Source: Lachnospiraceae bacterium UBA7729 (lineage in GTDB: Bacteria > Bacillota > Clostridia > Lachnospirales > Lachnospiraceae). Taken from it: a stretch of DNA of 39,912 nt. Under the pieces are notes generated by a model. That model was not told the DNA's origin. It saw nothing but the letters and a program-made list of their open reading frames with translations, and made no database searches. The stretch is from NCBI GenBank assembly GCA_002482005.1, contig DLFD01000090.1, positions 1-39,912 of the forward strand, given 5' to 3'. Below are positions 14,083 to 22,424 of this stretch, piece after piece; the first letter of the stretch is position 1; each line of letters opens with the position of its first letter. The translations under genes were made by a program, and so were the position numbers.

Positions 14083-15462
14083 ATGAAACATTACGATACG
14101 ATCATCGTCGGCGCAGGTCCCGGTGGGATCTTCTCCGCATATGAACTGATCCGTCTCTGCCCGGACAGGAAGATCGCCGTATTTGAGAACGGCGGACCGC
14201 TGCAGGAGCGCAGGTGCCCGATCGACGGCGAGAAGATCAAGAGCTGCATCCACTGCAGGACCTGTTCCATCATGAGCGGATTCGGCGGCGCAGGTGCCTT
14301 CTCCGACGGCAAGTACAACATCACCAACGAGTTCGGCGGCACCCTCTACGAGTACATCGGACGCAAAAAGGCAACCGAACTCATGGAGTATGTCGACAAG
14401 ATCAACCTGGAGAACGGCGGCGAGGGTACGAAGCTCTATTCCACCGGCAATTCGCCTCTCAGGACGCTCTGCCTGCAGAATGACATGCATCTTCTTTCTG
14501 CATCCGTAAGGCACCTCGGGACCGATATCAATTATCAGGTCCTCGGCCACATCTACGAAGGCCTGAAGGATAAGATGGACTTCTACTTCCACACTCCGGT
14601 CCACAGGATCGAGGCAAATGAACCTGGCTTCACAGTTGTGACGGACAAGGGAGAATTCACCTCCGACGACTGCATCGTCTCCGTAGGACGTTCAGGCTCC
14701 AAGTGGATGGAGCAGGTCTGTGATGACCTGAGCATCCCGACCAAGTCCAACCGTGTGGATATCGGTGTCCGTGTCGAACTGCCGGCTCCGGTCTTCCAGA
14801 ACATCACAGACGAACTCTACGAAGGGAAGATCGTCTACAAGACCAAGAAATATCAGGATCAGGTCCGTACCTTCTGCATGAACCCGAAGGGTGCCGTCGT
14901 CAATGAGAACACCAACGGCATCGTCACTGTCAACGGTCATTCCTACGAAGACCCGGCTCTGCAGACGGAGAACACCAACTTTGCACTGCTGGTCTCCAAG
15001 CACTTCACCGAACCGTTCACAGACAGCAACGGCTATGGCGAGAGCATTGCCCGCCTTTCCAACATGCTGGGCGGCGGTGTCATGCTGCAGAGATTCGGCG
15101 ACCTGATCAGAGGACAGAGAAGTACTGCGAAGAGGATCGGGAAGTCCTTCACGCATCCGACCCTGTCCGCGGTCCCGGGCGACCTCTCCCTGGTCATGCC
15201 AAAGAGGATCCTGGACGACATCATCGAGATGATCTACGCCCTCGACAAGATCGCTCCGGGAACGGCCAGCGACGATACCCTCCTCTACGGCGTGGAAGTC
15301 AAGTTCTACAACATGACCGTCGACATCGACAAGGACCTGCAGACCTGTCATAAGGGTCTCTTCGTGATCGGTGACGGAAGCGGAGTCACTCACTCCCTGT
15401 CACATGCATCTGCCAGCGGCGTATATGTCGCCCGCTACATTGCAGAAGGCAGGAACGATTAA
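14083..15462 (+). CDS. FAD-dependent oxidoreductase (COG2509-like) with Cys cluster
   Basis: A 459-residue flavoprotein of the type annotated as uncharacterised FAD-dependent dehydrogenase. The N-terminal dinucleotide-binding motif is VGAGPGG (residues 9-15), and a second FAD contact near the C-terminus reads GLFVIGDGSGVTHSLSHA. Between residues 45 and 61 lie four cysteines spaced C-x9-C-x2-C-x2-C (Cys45, 55, 58, 61), which could hold a metal or iron-sulfur centre. Next comes MSGFGGAGAFSDGKYN, typical of the family. The ATG at 14083 has GAGGT 8 bases upstream; a longer in-frame reading from 13993 has no support. The substrate is unknown. It is followed 66 bases later by a methyltransferase gene on the same strand. 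Confidence 0.9.
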   Translation: MKHYDTIIVGAGPGGIFSAYELIRLCPDRKIAVFENGGPLQERRCPIDGEKIKSCIHCRTCSIMSGFGGAGAFSDGKYNITNEFGGTLYEYIGRKKATELMEYVDKINLENGGEGTKLYSTGNSPLRTLCLQNDMHLLSASVRHLGTDINYQVLGHIYEGLKDKMDFYFHTPVHRIEANEPGFTVVTDKGEFTSDDCIVSVGRSGSKWMEQVCDDLSIPTKSNRVDIGVRVELPAPVFQNITDELYEGKIVYKTKKYQDQVRTFCMNPKGAVVNENTNGIVTVNGHSYEDPALQTENTNFALLVSKHFTEPFTDSNGYGESIARLSNMLGGGVMLQRFGDLIRGQRSTAKRIGKSFTHPTLSAVPGDLSLVMPKRILDDIIEMIYALDKIAPGTASDDTLLYGVEVKFYNMTVDIDKDLQTCHKGLFVIGDGSGVTHSLSHASASGVYVARYIAEGRND

Positions 15463-15528
15463 GATATCCGATAATTTTATCAGGGGTTTGCCCATATTTC
15501 CCGGCAGGGCATGCCCCGGAGGTATGAT

Positions 15529-16182
15529 ATGAGTGCAATGTTAGATACTGAGTCTGAAGAACCTATCGATCTTGAATATGTCGAGAACGCGAAGAAGCCC
15601 GAAGGTGAACGCGGACGCGATGTACTCGATCACATGAACGAAAGCCACGCACCACTTACGCAGTGGGGCTTTGACCACATCCTGTTCGGCGATTCCGTCC
15701 TTGACGTGGGCTGCGGCGGCGGCAATGCTCTCCGCCTGGCTATGCATAAAGCCCCGGGAGCCCAGTTTTTCGGGATCGACTATTCCGACGTCGCGATCGA
15801 GACGGCAACTTCCTTCAACGGCGAAGCCGTCATGAGCGGTCGTCTGATCCTGAAGAAGGCGAACGTGGAAAAGCTTCCTTTCGAAGATGGTCTCTTCGAT
15901 ACCGCTTACTCTGTCGAGAGCTATTTCTTCTGGCCGAATCTTGAACGTGATCTGAAAGAAGTCAGCCGCACCCTCCGCAAGGGCGGCACATTTGCGATCA
16001 TCACGGAGATGGTCGCCGGCAACATGAATGAGCGTTCCAGAAAGATCTCGGACGTCATGAAGATGAATGTCCTGACTCCTGACGACCTTCAGAAGGAATT
16101 CGAGGACGCCGGCTATCATGAGGTCCGGTATGACTGGGATATGGCGAAGGGCTGGCTTGTCATCCAGGGCAAGAAAGCCTGA
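15529..16182 (+). CDS. Class I SAM-dependent methyltransferase
   Basis: A 217-residue methyltransferase of the Rossmann type. Motif I is SVLDVGCGGGN (about residues 56-66), followed by the acidic ribose-binding FFGIDYS, then NVEKLPFEDGLFDTAYSVES (motifs II/III) and LKEVSRTLRKGGTFAI. This pattern matches the UbiE/small-molecule methyltransferase group; the acceptor cannot be told. The start at 15529 is taken because GGAGG lies 6 bases upstream; an ATG at 15511 in frame has no ribosome binding site. It is in line with the FAD oxidoreductase and the alpha/beta hydrolase and may share a transcript with them. Confidence 0.9.
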   Translation: MSAMLDTESEEPIDLEYVENAKKPEGERGRDVLDHMNESHAPLTQWGFDHILFGDSVLDVGCGGGNALRLAMHKAPGAQFFGIDYSDVAIETATSFNGEAVMSGRLILKKANVEKLPFEDGLFDTAYSVESYFFWPNLERDLKEVSRTLRKGGTFAIITEMVAGNMNERSRKISDVMKMNVLTPDDLQKEFEDAGYHEVRYDWDMAKGWLVIQGKKA

Positions 16183-16200
16183 GCTGAGGCTGAGATATGC

Positions 16201-16227
16201 CCCGCGGCGTACATTATCGTCTGCGGG
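16201..16227 (+). other. Intercistronic hairpin
   Basis: CCCCGC and GCGGGG (6 bp, GC-only) enclose a 15-base loop between the methyltransferase and alpha/beta-hydrolase genes. It is followed by ATTGGAGGA, not a T-run, so it is more likely an mRNA-stability or translation element than a terminator. Confidence 0.4.
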
Positions 16228-16247
16228 GATTGGAGGATCTTTAGGAT

Positions 16248-16811
16248 ATGAAAAGAGCTGCTGTACTCTTCCCGGGGATCGGCTACAGTGTTGACCGCCC
16301 GCTCCTATACTATTCCGGAAAGATGGCTCAGAAACAGGGCTATGAGATCATCAAGGTTCCCTATACCGGATTTCCGAAGAAGCAGGCCGGGAATCATGAC
16401 ATGATGATGAAAGCCTTCCAGATCGGAAGGGCCGGGGCAGAGGAGCTTCTGAAAGACGTACATCTTGAAGACTATGATGACCTGATCTTCTTCTCAAAAA
16501 GCGTCGGAACGGCGATCGGCGCTTCTTATGCGGACGATCACGGTCTGGACGGCAGGGTCCGCCACATCCTGTACACTCCGCTGGCAGAGACCTATCCGCT
16601 GCTCAGGGGACGCGGGATCGCATTCCACGGCACTGCAGATCCCTGGGCTGCCAATGAACCTCTCTGCGATCTCAGCCGCCGTGCTTCTGTCCCGCTCTAC
16701 ATCTTCGACGGAGCCAACCATTCGCTGGAGACCGGAGACTTCCTGACCGACATCGAGAACCTGAAACAGGTTATGAAGACCGTTCGGGACTACCTGTTCC
16801 CACAGGTCTGA
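16248..16811 (+). CDS. Small alpha/beta-fold hydrolase
   Basis: A 187-residue protein with the compact layout of a small alpha/beta hydrolase. The N-terminal strand is AAVLFPGIGYS. The nucleophile elbow is probably FFSKSVGTAIG with Ser85, the acid Asp131 is in HGTADPW, and the base His158 is in DGANHSLE. There is no signal peptide, so it acts in the cytoplasm. GGAGGATCTTTAGGAT precedes the ATG. Esterase or peptidase are both possible; the substrate is unknown. It lies downstream of the methyltransferase and upstream of murG on the same strand. Confidence 0.85.
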   Translation: MKRAAVLFPGIGYSVDRPLLYYSGKMAQKQGYEIIKVPYTGFPKKQAGNHDMMMKAFQIGRAGAEELLKDVHLEDYDDLIFFSKSVGTAIGASYADDHGLDGRVRHILYTPLAETYPLLRGRGIAFHGTADPWAANEPLCDLSRRASVPLYIFDGANHSLETGDFLTDIENLKQVMKTVRDYLFPQV

Positions 16812-16938
16812 GCGACAGCCCAGGCAAGATCAGACAGCCCGGCCTGCTGCCGGCTCGTACTGTTACCTGTCGGGTGTAAGTCAGGATCGCTTCCCGGGCA
16901 CTGCACAAAAAATCTGACAAGAAAAGAGGATGCTTCTC

Positions 16939-18021
16939 ATGGGAAAAAAGATCGTTCTGACCGGAGGCGGGACCGCCGGCCACGTTACACCGAACATTGC
17001 CCTCATGCCGAAGCTGAGAAGCCTTGGCTATGAGATCTCCTATATCGGTTCTTACAATGGGATCGAAAAGAAGCTGATCACGGAGCAGGGCGTCCCCTAC
17101 AGCGGGATCGACTCCGGCAAGCTCCGCAGATACTTTGACTGGAAGAACTTCTCGGACCCGTTCCGCGTCATCCACGGCTATTTTCAGGCAAGAAAGCTCC
17201 TGAAGAAGACCCGGCCGGATGTTGTCTTCTCCAAAGGAGGGTTCGTCAGCGTTCCGGTCGTCCGCGCGGCGGCAAGCCTCCATATCCCGACCATCATCCA
17301 TGAATCGGATATGACGCCAGGTCTGGCCAATAAACTTGCCATACCAGCGGCACAGAAAGTCTGCTGCTCATTTCCGGAGACTATGAACTATCTGCCGAAA
17401 GACAAGGCAGTCCTGTCCGGATCGCCGGTCAGACAGGAACTATTCTCGGGAAGCCGCGAGGCGGCACTGAAGTTCACCGGCTTTTCCGACGATGGAAAGC
17501 CGACCCTGCTCGTCATGGGCGGAAGTCAGGGGGCTGCCTGCATCAATAAAGGCATCCGCGCCATCCTGCCGGAGCTTCTGAACGAAGCAAAAGTCATCCA
17601 CCTCTGCGGCAAGGGCAACCTGGACCCGTCAAAGGAAGGACTTCCAGGATATGTTCAGTACGAATACATCGAAAGCGAACTGAAAGACCTGTTCGCACTC
17701 TCCGACTTTGTCCTGTCCCGTGCAGGTGCCAATGCGATCTGCGAGCTTCTTGCTCTCCGGAAGCCTTCTCTGCTCATACCGCTCTCTGCAGCGGCAAGCC
17801 GCGGCGACCAGATCCTGAATGCACGCTCCTATGAGAAGCAGGGATACAGCATGGTTCTTGAGGAAGAGAAGCTGACACCAAAAACCCTGCTCTCCTCCCT
17901 GAGAAAACTCTATGCAGACCGGCAGTCATACATCGATGCCATGAACAGGAGCGCCCAGAGCAGTGCTATCGACATCATATGCGGACTGATCGAAGAGTGC
18001 TCTTCACACAGCTCAGAGTAA
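16939..18021 (+). CDS. murG: Lipid II synthase MurG (UDP-GlcNAc transferase)
   Basis: Transfers GlcNAc from UDP-GlcNAc to lipid I, giving lipid II, at the inner face of the membrane. The 360-residue GT28 protein has the N-terminal glycine loop LTGGGTAGHVTPN (residues 7-19), YIGSYNGIEKKLI, FSKGGFVSVPVVRAA, the linker motif SGSPVRQELF, the C-domain loop VMGGSQGA and the donor-binding SRAGANAICELLAL with PLSAAASRGDQ. The GGGTxGHVTxN form resembles the Staphylococcus/Streptococcus branch of MurG. It stands outside a dcw cluster here. The second ATG (16939) is chosen because GAGG lies 9 bases upstream; the ATG at 16930 touches it. A strong terminator follows. Confidence 0.93.
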   Translation: MGKKIVLTGGGTAGHVTPNIALMPKLRSLGYEISYIGSYNGIEKKLITEQGVPYSGIDSGKLRRYFDWKNFSDPFRVIHGYFQARKLLKKTRPDVVFSKGGFVSVPVVRAAASLHIPTIIHESDMTPGLANKLAIPAAQKVCCSFPETMNYLPKDKAVLSGSPVRQELFSGSREAALKFTGFSDDGKPTLLVMGGSQGAACINKGIRAILPELLNEAKVIHLCGKGNLDPSKEGLPGYVQYEYIESELKDLFALSDFVLSRAGANAICELLALRKPSLLIPLSAAASRGDQILNARSYEKQGYSMVLEEEKLTPKTLLSSLRKLYADRQSYIDAMNRSAQSSAIDIICGLIEECSSHSSE

Positions 18022-18119
18022 TTCATCCGCCGGTGAGCGAAAAACCAGCTTCTGTCTGGCTGATAATCTCGCAGGCAGCAGAATGTCACATAAAATTGCA
18101 GAAAAACCATGTAACATAT

Positions 18120-18158
18120 CGGAGGTCTCTCGTACAGACCTCCGAATTTCTTTTTTTC
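18120..18158 (+). terminator. Strong terminator after murG
   Basis: CGGAGGTCT (18120-18128), 7-base loop, AGACCTCCG (18136-18144), then AATTTCTTTTTTTC. Perfect 9-bp GC-rich stem with a T-run; it closes the murG transcript ahead of the Tad promoter. Confidence 0.92.
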
Positions 18159-18171
18159 ATCAGAAAGCCAG

Positions 18172-18200
18172 TTTACATGCCACGCATTCGGTGGTATAAA
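18172..18200 (+). promoter_or_regulatory. Promoter of the Tad pilus operon
   Basis: TTTACA (18172-18177), 17-base spacer, TATAAA (18195-18200). The start would be near 18207, giving a leader of about 310 bases before flp that contains the 18-bp repeat array. Confidence 0.7.
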
Positions 18201-18258
18201 TCATTCATACGAATTCCGAATCTCATCTGATCTCCAGTATCCGTATCGCTCTTTCGAT

Positions 18259-18383
18259 CTTACATCGATCCCAGATCTTATTTCGATTCCAGATCTTATT
18301 TCGATTCCAGATCTTATTTCGATCCCAGATCTTATCCCGATCCTGATCTTATTCCGATTCCAGATCTTATTCCGATTCCTGCA
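18259..18383 (+). repeat. 18-bp tandem repeat array in the Tad leader
   Basis: About seven copies of CTTATTTCGATTCCAGAT start at 18259, 18277, 18295, 18313, 18331 (17 bp, one base lost), 18348 and 18366 (last one degrades at its end). Copies 2 and 3 are identical; the others differ at one to four positions. Each junction makes AGATCT, a 6-bp palindrome. The array lies in the 18022-18518 gap, which otherwise holds the murG terminator, a promoter, and about 130 bases without clear features before the flp ribosome binding site. It has no protein-coding role that I can see. It may be a protein- or RNA-binding array, or a repeat that varies in length. Confidence 0.85.
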
Positions 18384-18518
18384 GGTCCGTATCGGCGCCT
18401 TTCCTTACGCTGATGTGCACAGGCCAAAGCAGCCGCTCACTGCACAGGCACCTGAAGAAATACCAGGTTCTGAATACGGACCCTGATAGGAAAATCTTCG
18501 TGAAAGGAGGCATATGCC

Positions 18519-18731
18519 ATGGAGAAACTTCGTGTCGGCCTGTCAGGCCTGTGGAAGATGCTCTGTACCGGGGCAGGCGGCCTGGTCCGTGATGAAGACG
18601 GAGTCACCGTCGTCGAGATCATCCTGATCCTTGTCGTTCTTATCTCTCTCGTCGTCATCTTCAAAAAACAGCTCACCAGCATCGTCAAAGACATTCTTTC
18701 CAAGGCCGCCAGAGACGCAAAAAGCGTCTGA
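18519..18731 (+). CDS. flp: Flp-type (type IVb) pilin
   Basis: Major subunit candidate of the Tad pilus. The 70-residue prepilin has a 28-residue leader ending in Gly28, then VTVVE with Glu at position +5, and a hydrophobic helix IILILVVLISLVVIFKK (about 34-50). This is the class III leader cut by a TadV-type peptidase. The mature protein would be about 42 residues, normal for Flp/Flp1-like pilins of Clostridia. AGGAGG lies 8 bases before the ATG at 18519; an out-of-frame ATG at 18514 is ignored. It is the first gene after the repeat-bearing leader, 42 bases before the DUF5702 gene. Confidence 0.93.
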   Translation: MEKLRVGLSGLWKMLCTGAGGLVRDEDGVTVVEIILILVVLISLVVIFKKQLTSIVKDILSKAARDAKSV

Positions 18732-18773
18732 TAAGTCAGACGGCATCTGACCCGAAAGAACAAAGGAGGGCAT

Positions 18774-20330
18774 ATGAAAAGATCGTGCGCCGTAATGACC
18801 GTGTTCTTCAGTCTTCTCAGTATCCTGTTTCTGGGGCTGACCTTCAGTATCGTGGAAGCTGTCAGATACCGATGCGCAAGGTCCCATTGTGCTGACCTTA
18901 CTGCAGTAGGAAACTGGTCCGTATTCTCAGAATACGAAAACCAGCTTCTGGAAAAGTTTGACATCTTCGGTATCGATGCATCCGAAGGCGGCAGTTTCTC
19001 CGCCGCCGGACTGAACACACGTCTGAAATCCTATCTTGATGAGAATGCCGATGTCACCGGAAAGTTCAGCGGAAAGCTGCCGGGTCTGACACTGGATCCC
19101 TTCACTATTACAGCAGAAAGCGCAAAAGTCTCAGAGTATGCCCTTCTTTCAGACAATAACGGGGAGTATTTCTACCAGCAGGCAGTTGAATTCATGCATA
19201 AAACCGCATGGATGAACGCTCTCGGTAAACTATCTGATTCTGCCCGTCAGGCAGAAGACATCAAAACAACACAGGAGAAATACAAGGAGGCGAAAAAAGA
19301 TGCAGATACCAGAATGGAAGACATGCAGCGTCAGGCAGCACAGCGCCAGTCTCAGGTTGAATCTGTCGCCCGCTCTCAGGCTGAGCAGGGTATACAGGAT
19401 CCGGGCACAGCCAGGATGCTCGAAGAAAAGAGGAAAGCCGAGAAGGTGAAGAACCCTCTGTGGCGGATGATACGTCTCAGTTTCAGAAGTCTGCTTCCGC
19501 TGGTATGCGGGAAGAAAAGCTGGTCTGTGAAAAAAATCCCAGGCGGCACTCTTCTCTCCAAGAGGCCGAAGCAAAAAGGTACGCTGAAGCTGGAAACCCC
19601 AAGAGGAGGCGCCACGGATAATCTTCTGTTCCGGGAATATCTGATGGACCACTTTCCTGACTGGAACAGCAAAGCTGCAGAAGGAAAACTGGATTATCAG
19701 CTGGAATACATTCTCTGCGGGATGGCCTCCGATCAGAAAAACCTGAAAAAGACCGTAAAAAAGCTGCTACTGATCAGAGAAGCCTACAACTACCTCTTTC
19801 TTCAGAGTGATCCGGAATCCCTGAATAAAACAGAGACCCTGGCCGCACTGATTCTCGGCTGGACCGGCAATGAAGCTCTGGTTGAAACTCTACGTCAGGC
19901 ATTCGTAGTTTACTGGGCATATGGAGAAAGTCTCTACGATGTCAGGATACTGATGCATCAGGGCAAAGTCCCGATCGCCAAGACTGCGGCTGACTGGAAT
20001 ATCTCCCTGAGTGACCTCTATGATCTTGAAGATCTCCTGAACAAGGCAGACCATACCACCGGTCATGGCGAAGATTACACCGATTATCTTCGGCTTCTCC
20101 TCAACCTGCAGCCGGTCAGCACTCAGAAGAAACGTGCCCTCGATCTCCTGGAGTCGGACCTGAAACAGGTTCCCGGTATGGAATCTTTCCAGGCAGATAA
20201 CTGCGTTATCGCAATGAAAGATACCTGCAGATGGTCAATTCGTCCGGTCTTCTCCTTCGTTCCGAAGATCTTTCTTGGTTCAGGCCTGAAGACAGGAAAC
20301 ATCCAGCTGGAAGGCGGCTTTGCCTATTGA
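18774..20330 (+). CDS. DUF5702-like Tad-associated membrane protein (TadG-like position)
   Basis: A 518-residue protein with a single N-terminal membrane segment (about residues 6-28, VMTVFFSLLSILFLGLTFSI), followed by VEAVRYRCARSHCADLTA and FDIFGID. This start matches proteins called DUF5702 in clostridial Tad loci, as I recall the family; the name is therefore tentative. Residues about 160-235 are charged and helical, probably a coiled coil (KTTQEKYKEAKKDADTRMED). The rest would be extracytoplasmic. Such proteins take the place of TadG, a large pseudopilin-like minor component. AGGAGGG lies before the ATG. Gene order in the operon supports a role in pilus assembly or surface anchoring. Confidence 0.8.
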   Translation: MKRSCAVMTVFFSLLSILFLGLTFSIVEAVRYRCARSHCADLTAVGNWSVFSEYENQLLEKFDIFGIDASEGGSFSAAGLNTRLKSYLDENADVTGKFSGKLPGLTLDPFTITAESAKVSEYALLSDNNGEYFYQQAVEFMHKTAWMNALGKLSDSARQAEDIKTTQEKYKEAKKDADTRMEDMQRQAAQRQSQVESVARSQAEQGIQDPGTARMLEEKRKAEKVKNPLWRMIRLSFRSLLPLVCGKKSWSVKKIPGGTLLSKRPKQKGTLKLETPRGGATDNLLFREYLMDHFPDWNSKAAEGKLDYQLEYILCGMASDQKNLKKTVKKLLLIREAYNYLFLQSDPESLNKTETLAALILGWTGNEALVETLRQAFVVYWAYGESLYDVRILMHQGKVPIAKTAADWNISLSDLYDLEDLLNKADHTTGHGEDYTDYLRLLLNLQPVSTQKKRALDLLESDLKQVPGMESFQADNCVIAMKDTCRWSIRPVFSFVPKIFLGSGLKTGNIQLEGGFAY

Positions 20331-20407
20331 TATTCTCAGATAATAAGTACCAGCGGGCAGCTGGCATAGCCAGCAGACAGATATAAGTGTAAGCGAGGTG
20401 AGACAGG

Positions 20408-21451
20408 ATGTCCTTCCGAGGCAGAATTCGATCCGGAAAAAACTCATATGTTCTCAGCAGTCTCTCCAGCCTATCAGTGAACGGTTTCTCTGTCCGTTCA
20501 GCTGAGAACAGTAGCACCTCTCACATCCGTGCAGCGAAAGAAGCTGAAGACGGAAATCTTACTAACCCAAGAAAGGATAGCGCACTCTCTCCCAATGAAA
20601 ACCGGGCAGGATATCCCTCAATCCGTCGGATCGGCCCGGGCCGGAGAAGGGCATTCTGTCTCGCCTCACTTACTGTGGAAGCAGCTCTGGAATTTCCGCT
20701 GTTTCTTCTCTGCATCATACTGGTCCTCCATTATTCCATCGTCTGCCGTGCAGGAACGGAATTTTCAGGGAAGATGGCAGAAGCTGCCGAGCAGATGGCT
20801 ATGGCTGCTTATACCAAAGTCTACGGTGATTCCAGCCATGTGGTCCGTGCAGCGCTCTCAGACTCCTGGGCTTATAGTCAGGTAGTCCCCAAAGCAAGAG
20901 ACAAAGGAGCGGTGAAGAATGCCTCCTTCGTCTTCTCCTCTTTTCTGAAGGAGAACGATCGGATCTCTCTGGTACTGACCTATCAGGTGAAACCTCCTGT
21001 CACAGTCATCCGGATCCCGCACACTGTATTCGTGCAGAAGATGGTGATCCGGGGATGGACAGGAAAAAACGGCAGCACGGCAGGCAGCAGTACTGCATCA
21101 GGCGGTTCCCTCTCCCCGGATACCAGAGTATATGTGACCGACAGCGGCCGCGTCTATCATACAGACCCAAACTGCACCCATCTTAAACTGACGATCACAC
21201 AGATCTCGAAAGCCCAGCTGAAGACCGTCAGGAATTATAAAGGAGCAAAGTACAAGCGCTGCAGGCACTGCGGAGGAAGGATCAAAGATGGCGATCAGAT
21301 CTTTGTTAATCCCTATGGTGATGCATATCACACATCTGCCTCCTGCCCGGGGCTGACACGGAATGTCAATACCCTTACCCTGAAAGACATTCATGGGATG
21401 CACGAATGCAGCGACTGCGCAAAACGGAGGGAACATAGCCATGGCAGATGA
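20408..21451 (+). CDS. tadE: TadE-like pseudopilin with C-terminal Cys/His repeats
   Basis: Minor pilin of the Tad system, 347 residues. The class III cleavage motif is at FCLASLTVEAALEFPLFLLC: cut expected after Ala86, Glu91 at +5, then a hydrophobic helix to about 112. Two features are odd. The leader is about 86 residues, Ser/Arg-rich, instead of the usual 10-30. After a Ser/Gly linker (220-237), the C-terminus holds two related units with one His and three Cys each: 241-290 (YHT with His251, Cys256, Cys285, Cys288) and 298-340 (His308, Cys313, Cys334, Cys337). These resemble the small YHxxxC...CxxC metal-binding modules at the ends of some secreted bacterial proteins. GAGGTG precedes the ATG, and no later in-frame Met exists before the pilin part. 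The end overlaps tadV by 11 bases. Confidence 0.85.
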   Translation: MSFRGRIRSGKNSYVLSSLSSLSVNGFSVRSAENSSTSHIRAAKEAEDGNLTNPRKDSALSPNENRAGYPSIRRIGPGRRRAFCLASLTVEAALEFPLFLLCIILVLHYSIVCRAGTEFSGKMAEAAEQMAMAAYTKVYGDSSHVVRAALSDSWAYSQVVPKARDKGAVKNASFVFSSFLKENDRISLVLTYQVKPPVTVIRIPHTVFVQKMVIRGWTGKNGSTAGSSTASGGSLSPDTRVYVTDSGRVYHTDPNCTHLKLTITQISKAQLKTVRNYKGAKYKRCRHCGGRIKDGDQIFVNPYGDAYHTSASCPGLTRNVNTLTLKDIHGMHECSDCAKRREHSHGR

Positions 21452-21902
21452 TCTGGTATTCAATGTTCTTATCCGCACTGCTGCCTTGATCTATCTTGCC
21501 TTCGCTTCGGCAGATGATCTGAAAAACAGATCGGTCCGTCCGCTATGGGCGATGATCCTCTCAGCTGCAGCGATCATATTCCATCTGTTCACCCATTCCT
21601 TTCCTGTCACAGAATATTTTCTGGTCATCGGCAGCGGAATCTTCCTGTTTCTGATCTCCTTTGCCACACACTCTGCAATCGGAGCAGGAGACTGTTTTGT
21701 GATCAATGCCTGCAGCTGTCTGCTCTCGTTTTCGGAAGAGCTGTCCTGCTTTGCCGCCGGTCTTCTTTTCTGCGCCATATGGTCTGCCGTCCTCCTTCTC
21801 ACAAAGAAGGCAGGCCGGAAGGATACCCTTCCGTTCATACCATTCCTTCTGGGAGGCCATGCGGCTGTCTTCACTGCGGAACTCTTCTCAACGATCCACT
21901 AA
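21441..21902 (+). CDS. tadV: Prepilin peptidase, TadV/CpaA type (A24 family), first copy
   Basis: Membrane aspartyl protease that cuts class III leaders of Flp and TadE-type pilins. The 153-residue protein has about five membrane segments. The two catalytic Asp positions are visible: in ASADDLKNRSVRP (Asp25 or 26) and in the GxGD motif GAGDCF (Asp84). It lacks the N-terminal methylase domain of PilD, as expected for TadV. The start at 21441 is chosen because GGAGG lies 10 bases upstream; the longer reading from 21393 is inside tadE. It is embedded between two pseudopilin genes. A second peptidase gene lies at 32.8 kb. Confidence 0.9.
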   Translation: MADDLVFNVLIRTAALIYLAFASADDLKNRSVRPLWAMILSAAAIIFHLFTHSFPVTEYFLVIGSGIFLFLISFATHSAIGAGDCFVINACSCLLSFSEELSCFAAGLLFCAIWSAVLLLTKKAGRKDTLPFIPFLLGGHAAVFTAELFSTIH

Positions 21903-21917
21903 GGAGTGAAAACAAAC

Positions 21918-22424
21918 ATGACAACACTGATGATCTCATTTTCCGGAAAGAAGCTGAAAGCAAACCAGACGGCGCCTGCTGTCTTTACAGTCGAGGCCAC
22001 TTTGCTCATGACGATCATCCTTCCTGTCCTGCTTGCCATGATCTACCTCGGATACCTGGACCATGACAGAGGAGTCCTTCAGGCTTCCGCTTCGGAAACT
22101 GCTGCACTTGCCGACAACAGTGCACCCGATCCCAACAGATCTTCAAAGCTGAAAAAGCATGCATCCTCACTCGGTAAAGATGCTGTTCTGGTCACAAAAG
22201 ACCTGAAAGCTTCCTTTTCTCTTAATAAGAATTTTGTACAGGTTTCCTATTCGGGGAGTATGAAAGTCCCCGGGCTCCTGCTGCAGCTATTCGGCTCTGA
22301 AAACCTGTCTTCCGGTCGTTCCTGTTCCAGAAAACTTTTTCATCCGACCGACACGATCCGAAAGATCCGCGGTCTTGAATATCTGAGTGACAGACTGACA
22401 TCCAGACAGGAGGGGAAGCCGTGA
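21918..22424 (+). CDS. Second TadE/TadF-like pseudopilin
   Basis: A 168-residue minor pilin candidate. The class III motif is APAVFTVEATLLMTIILPVL: cut expected after Ala21, Glu26 at +5, then a hydrophobic helix to about residue 46 and a small extracytoplasmic domain of about 120 residues. AAGGAG lies 11 bases before the ATG at 21918; a GTG at 21906 overlaps that site and is not used. The stop overlaps the GTG start of the FHA gene by 4 bases, so the two are translationally coupled. It lacks the Cys/His units of the larger TadE protein. Confidence 0.85.
   Translation: MTTLMISFSGKKLKANQTAPAVFTVEATLLMTIILPVLLAMIYLGYLDHDRGVLQASASETAALADNSAPDPNRSSKLKKHASSLGKDAVLVTKDLKASFSLNKNFVQVSYSGSMKVPGLLLQLFGSENLSSGRSCSRKLFHPTDTIRKIRGLEYLSDRLTSRQEGKP

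Noticed and set aside
18259..18383. The 18-bp array as a CRISPR array
   Set aside because: The units are directly adjacent with no unique spacers, and no cas genes are near.
18259..18383. The 18-bp array as plasmid iterons or a replication origin
   Set aside because: No replication initiator gene or DnaA boxes are near, and the neighbours are chromosomal.
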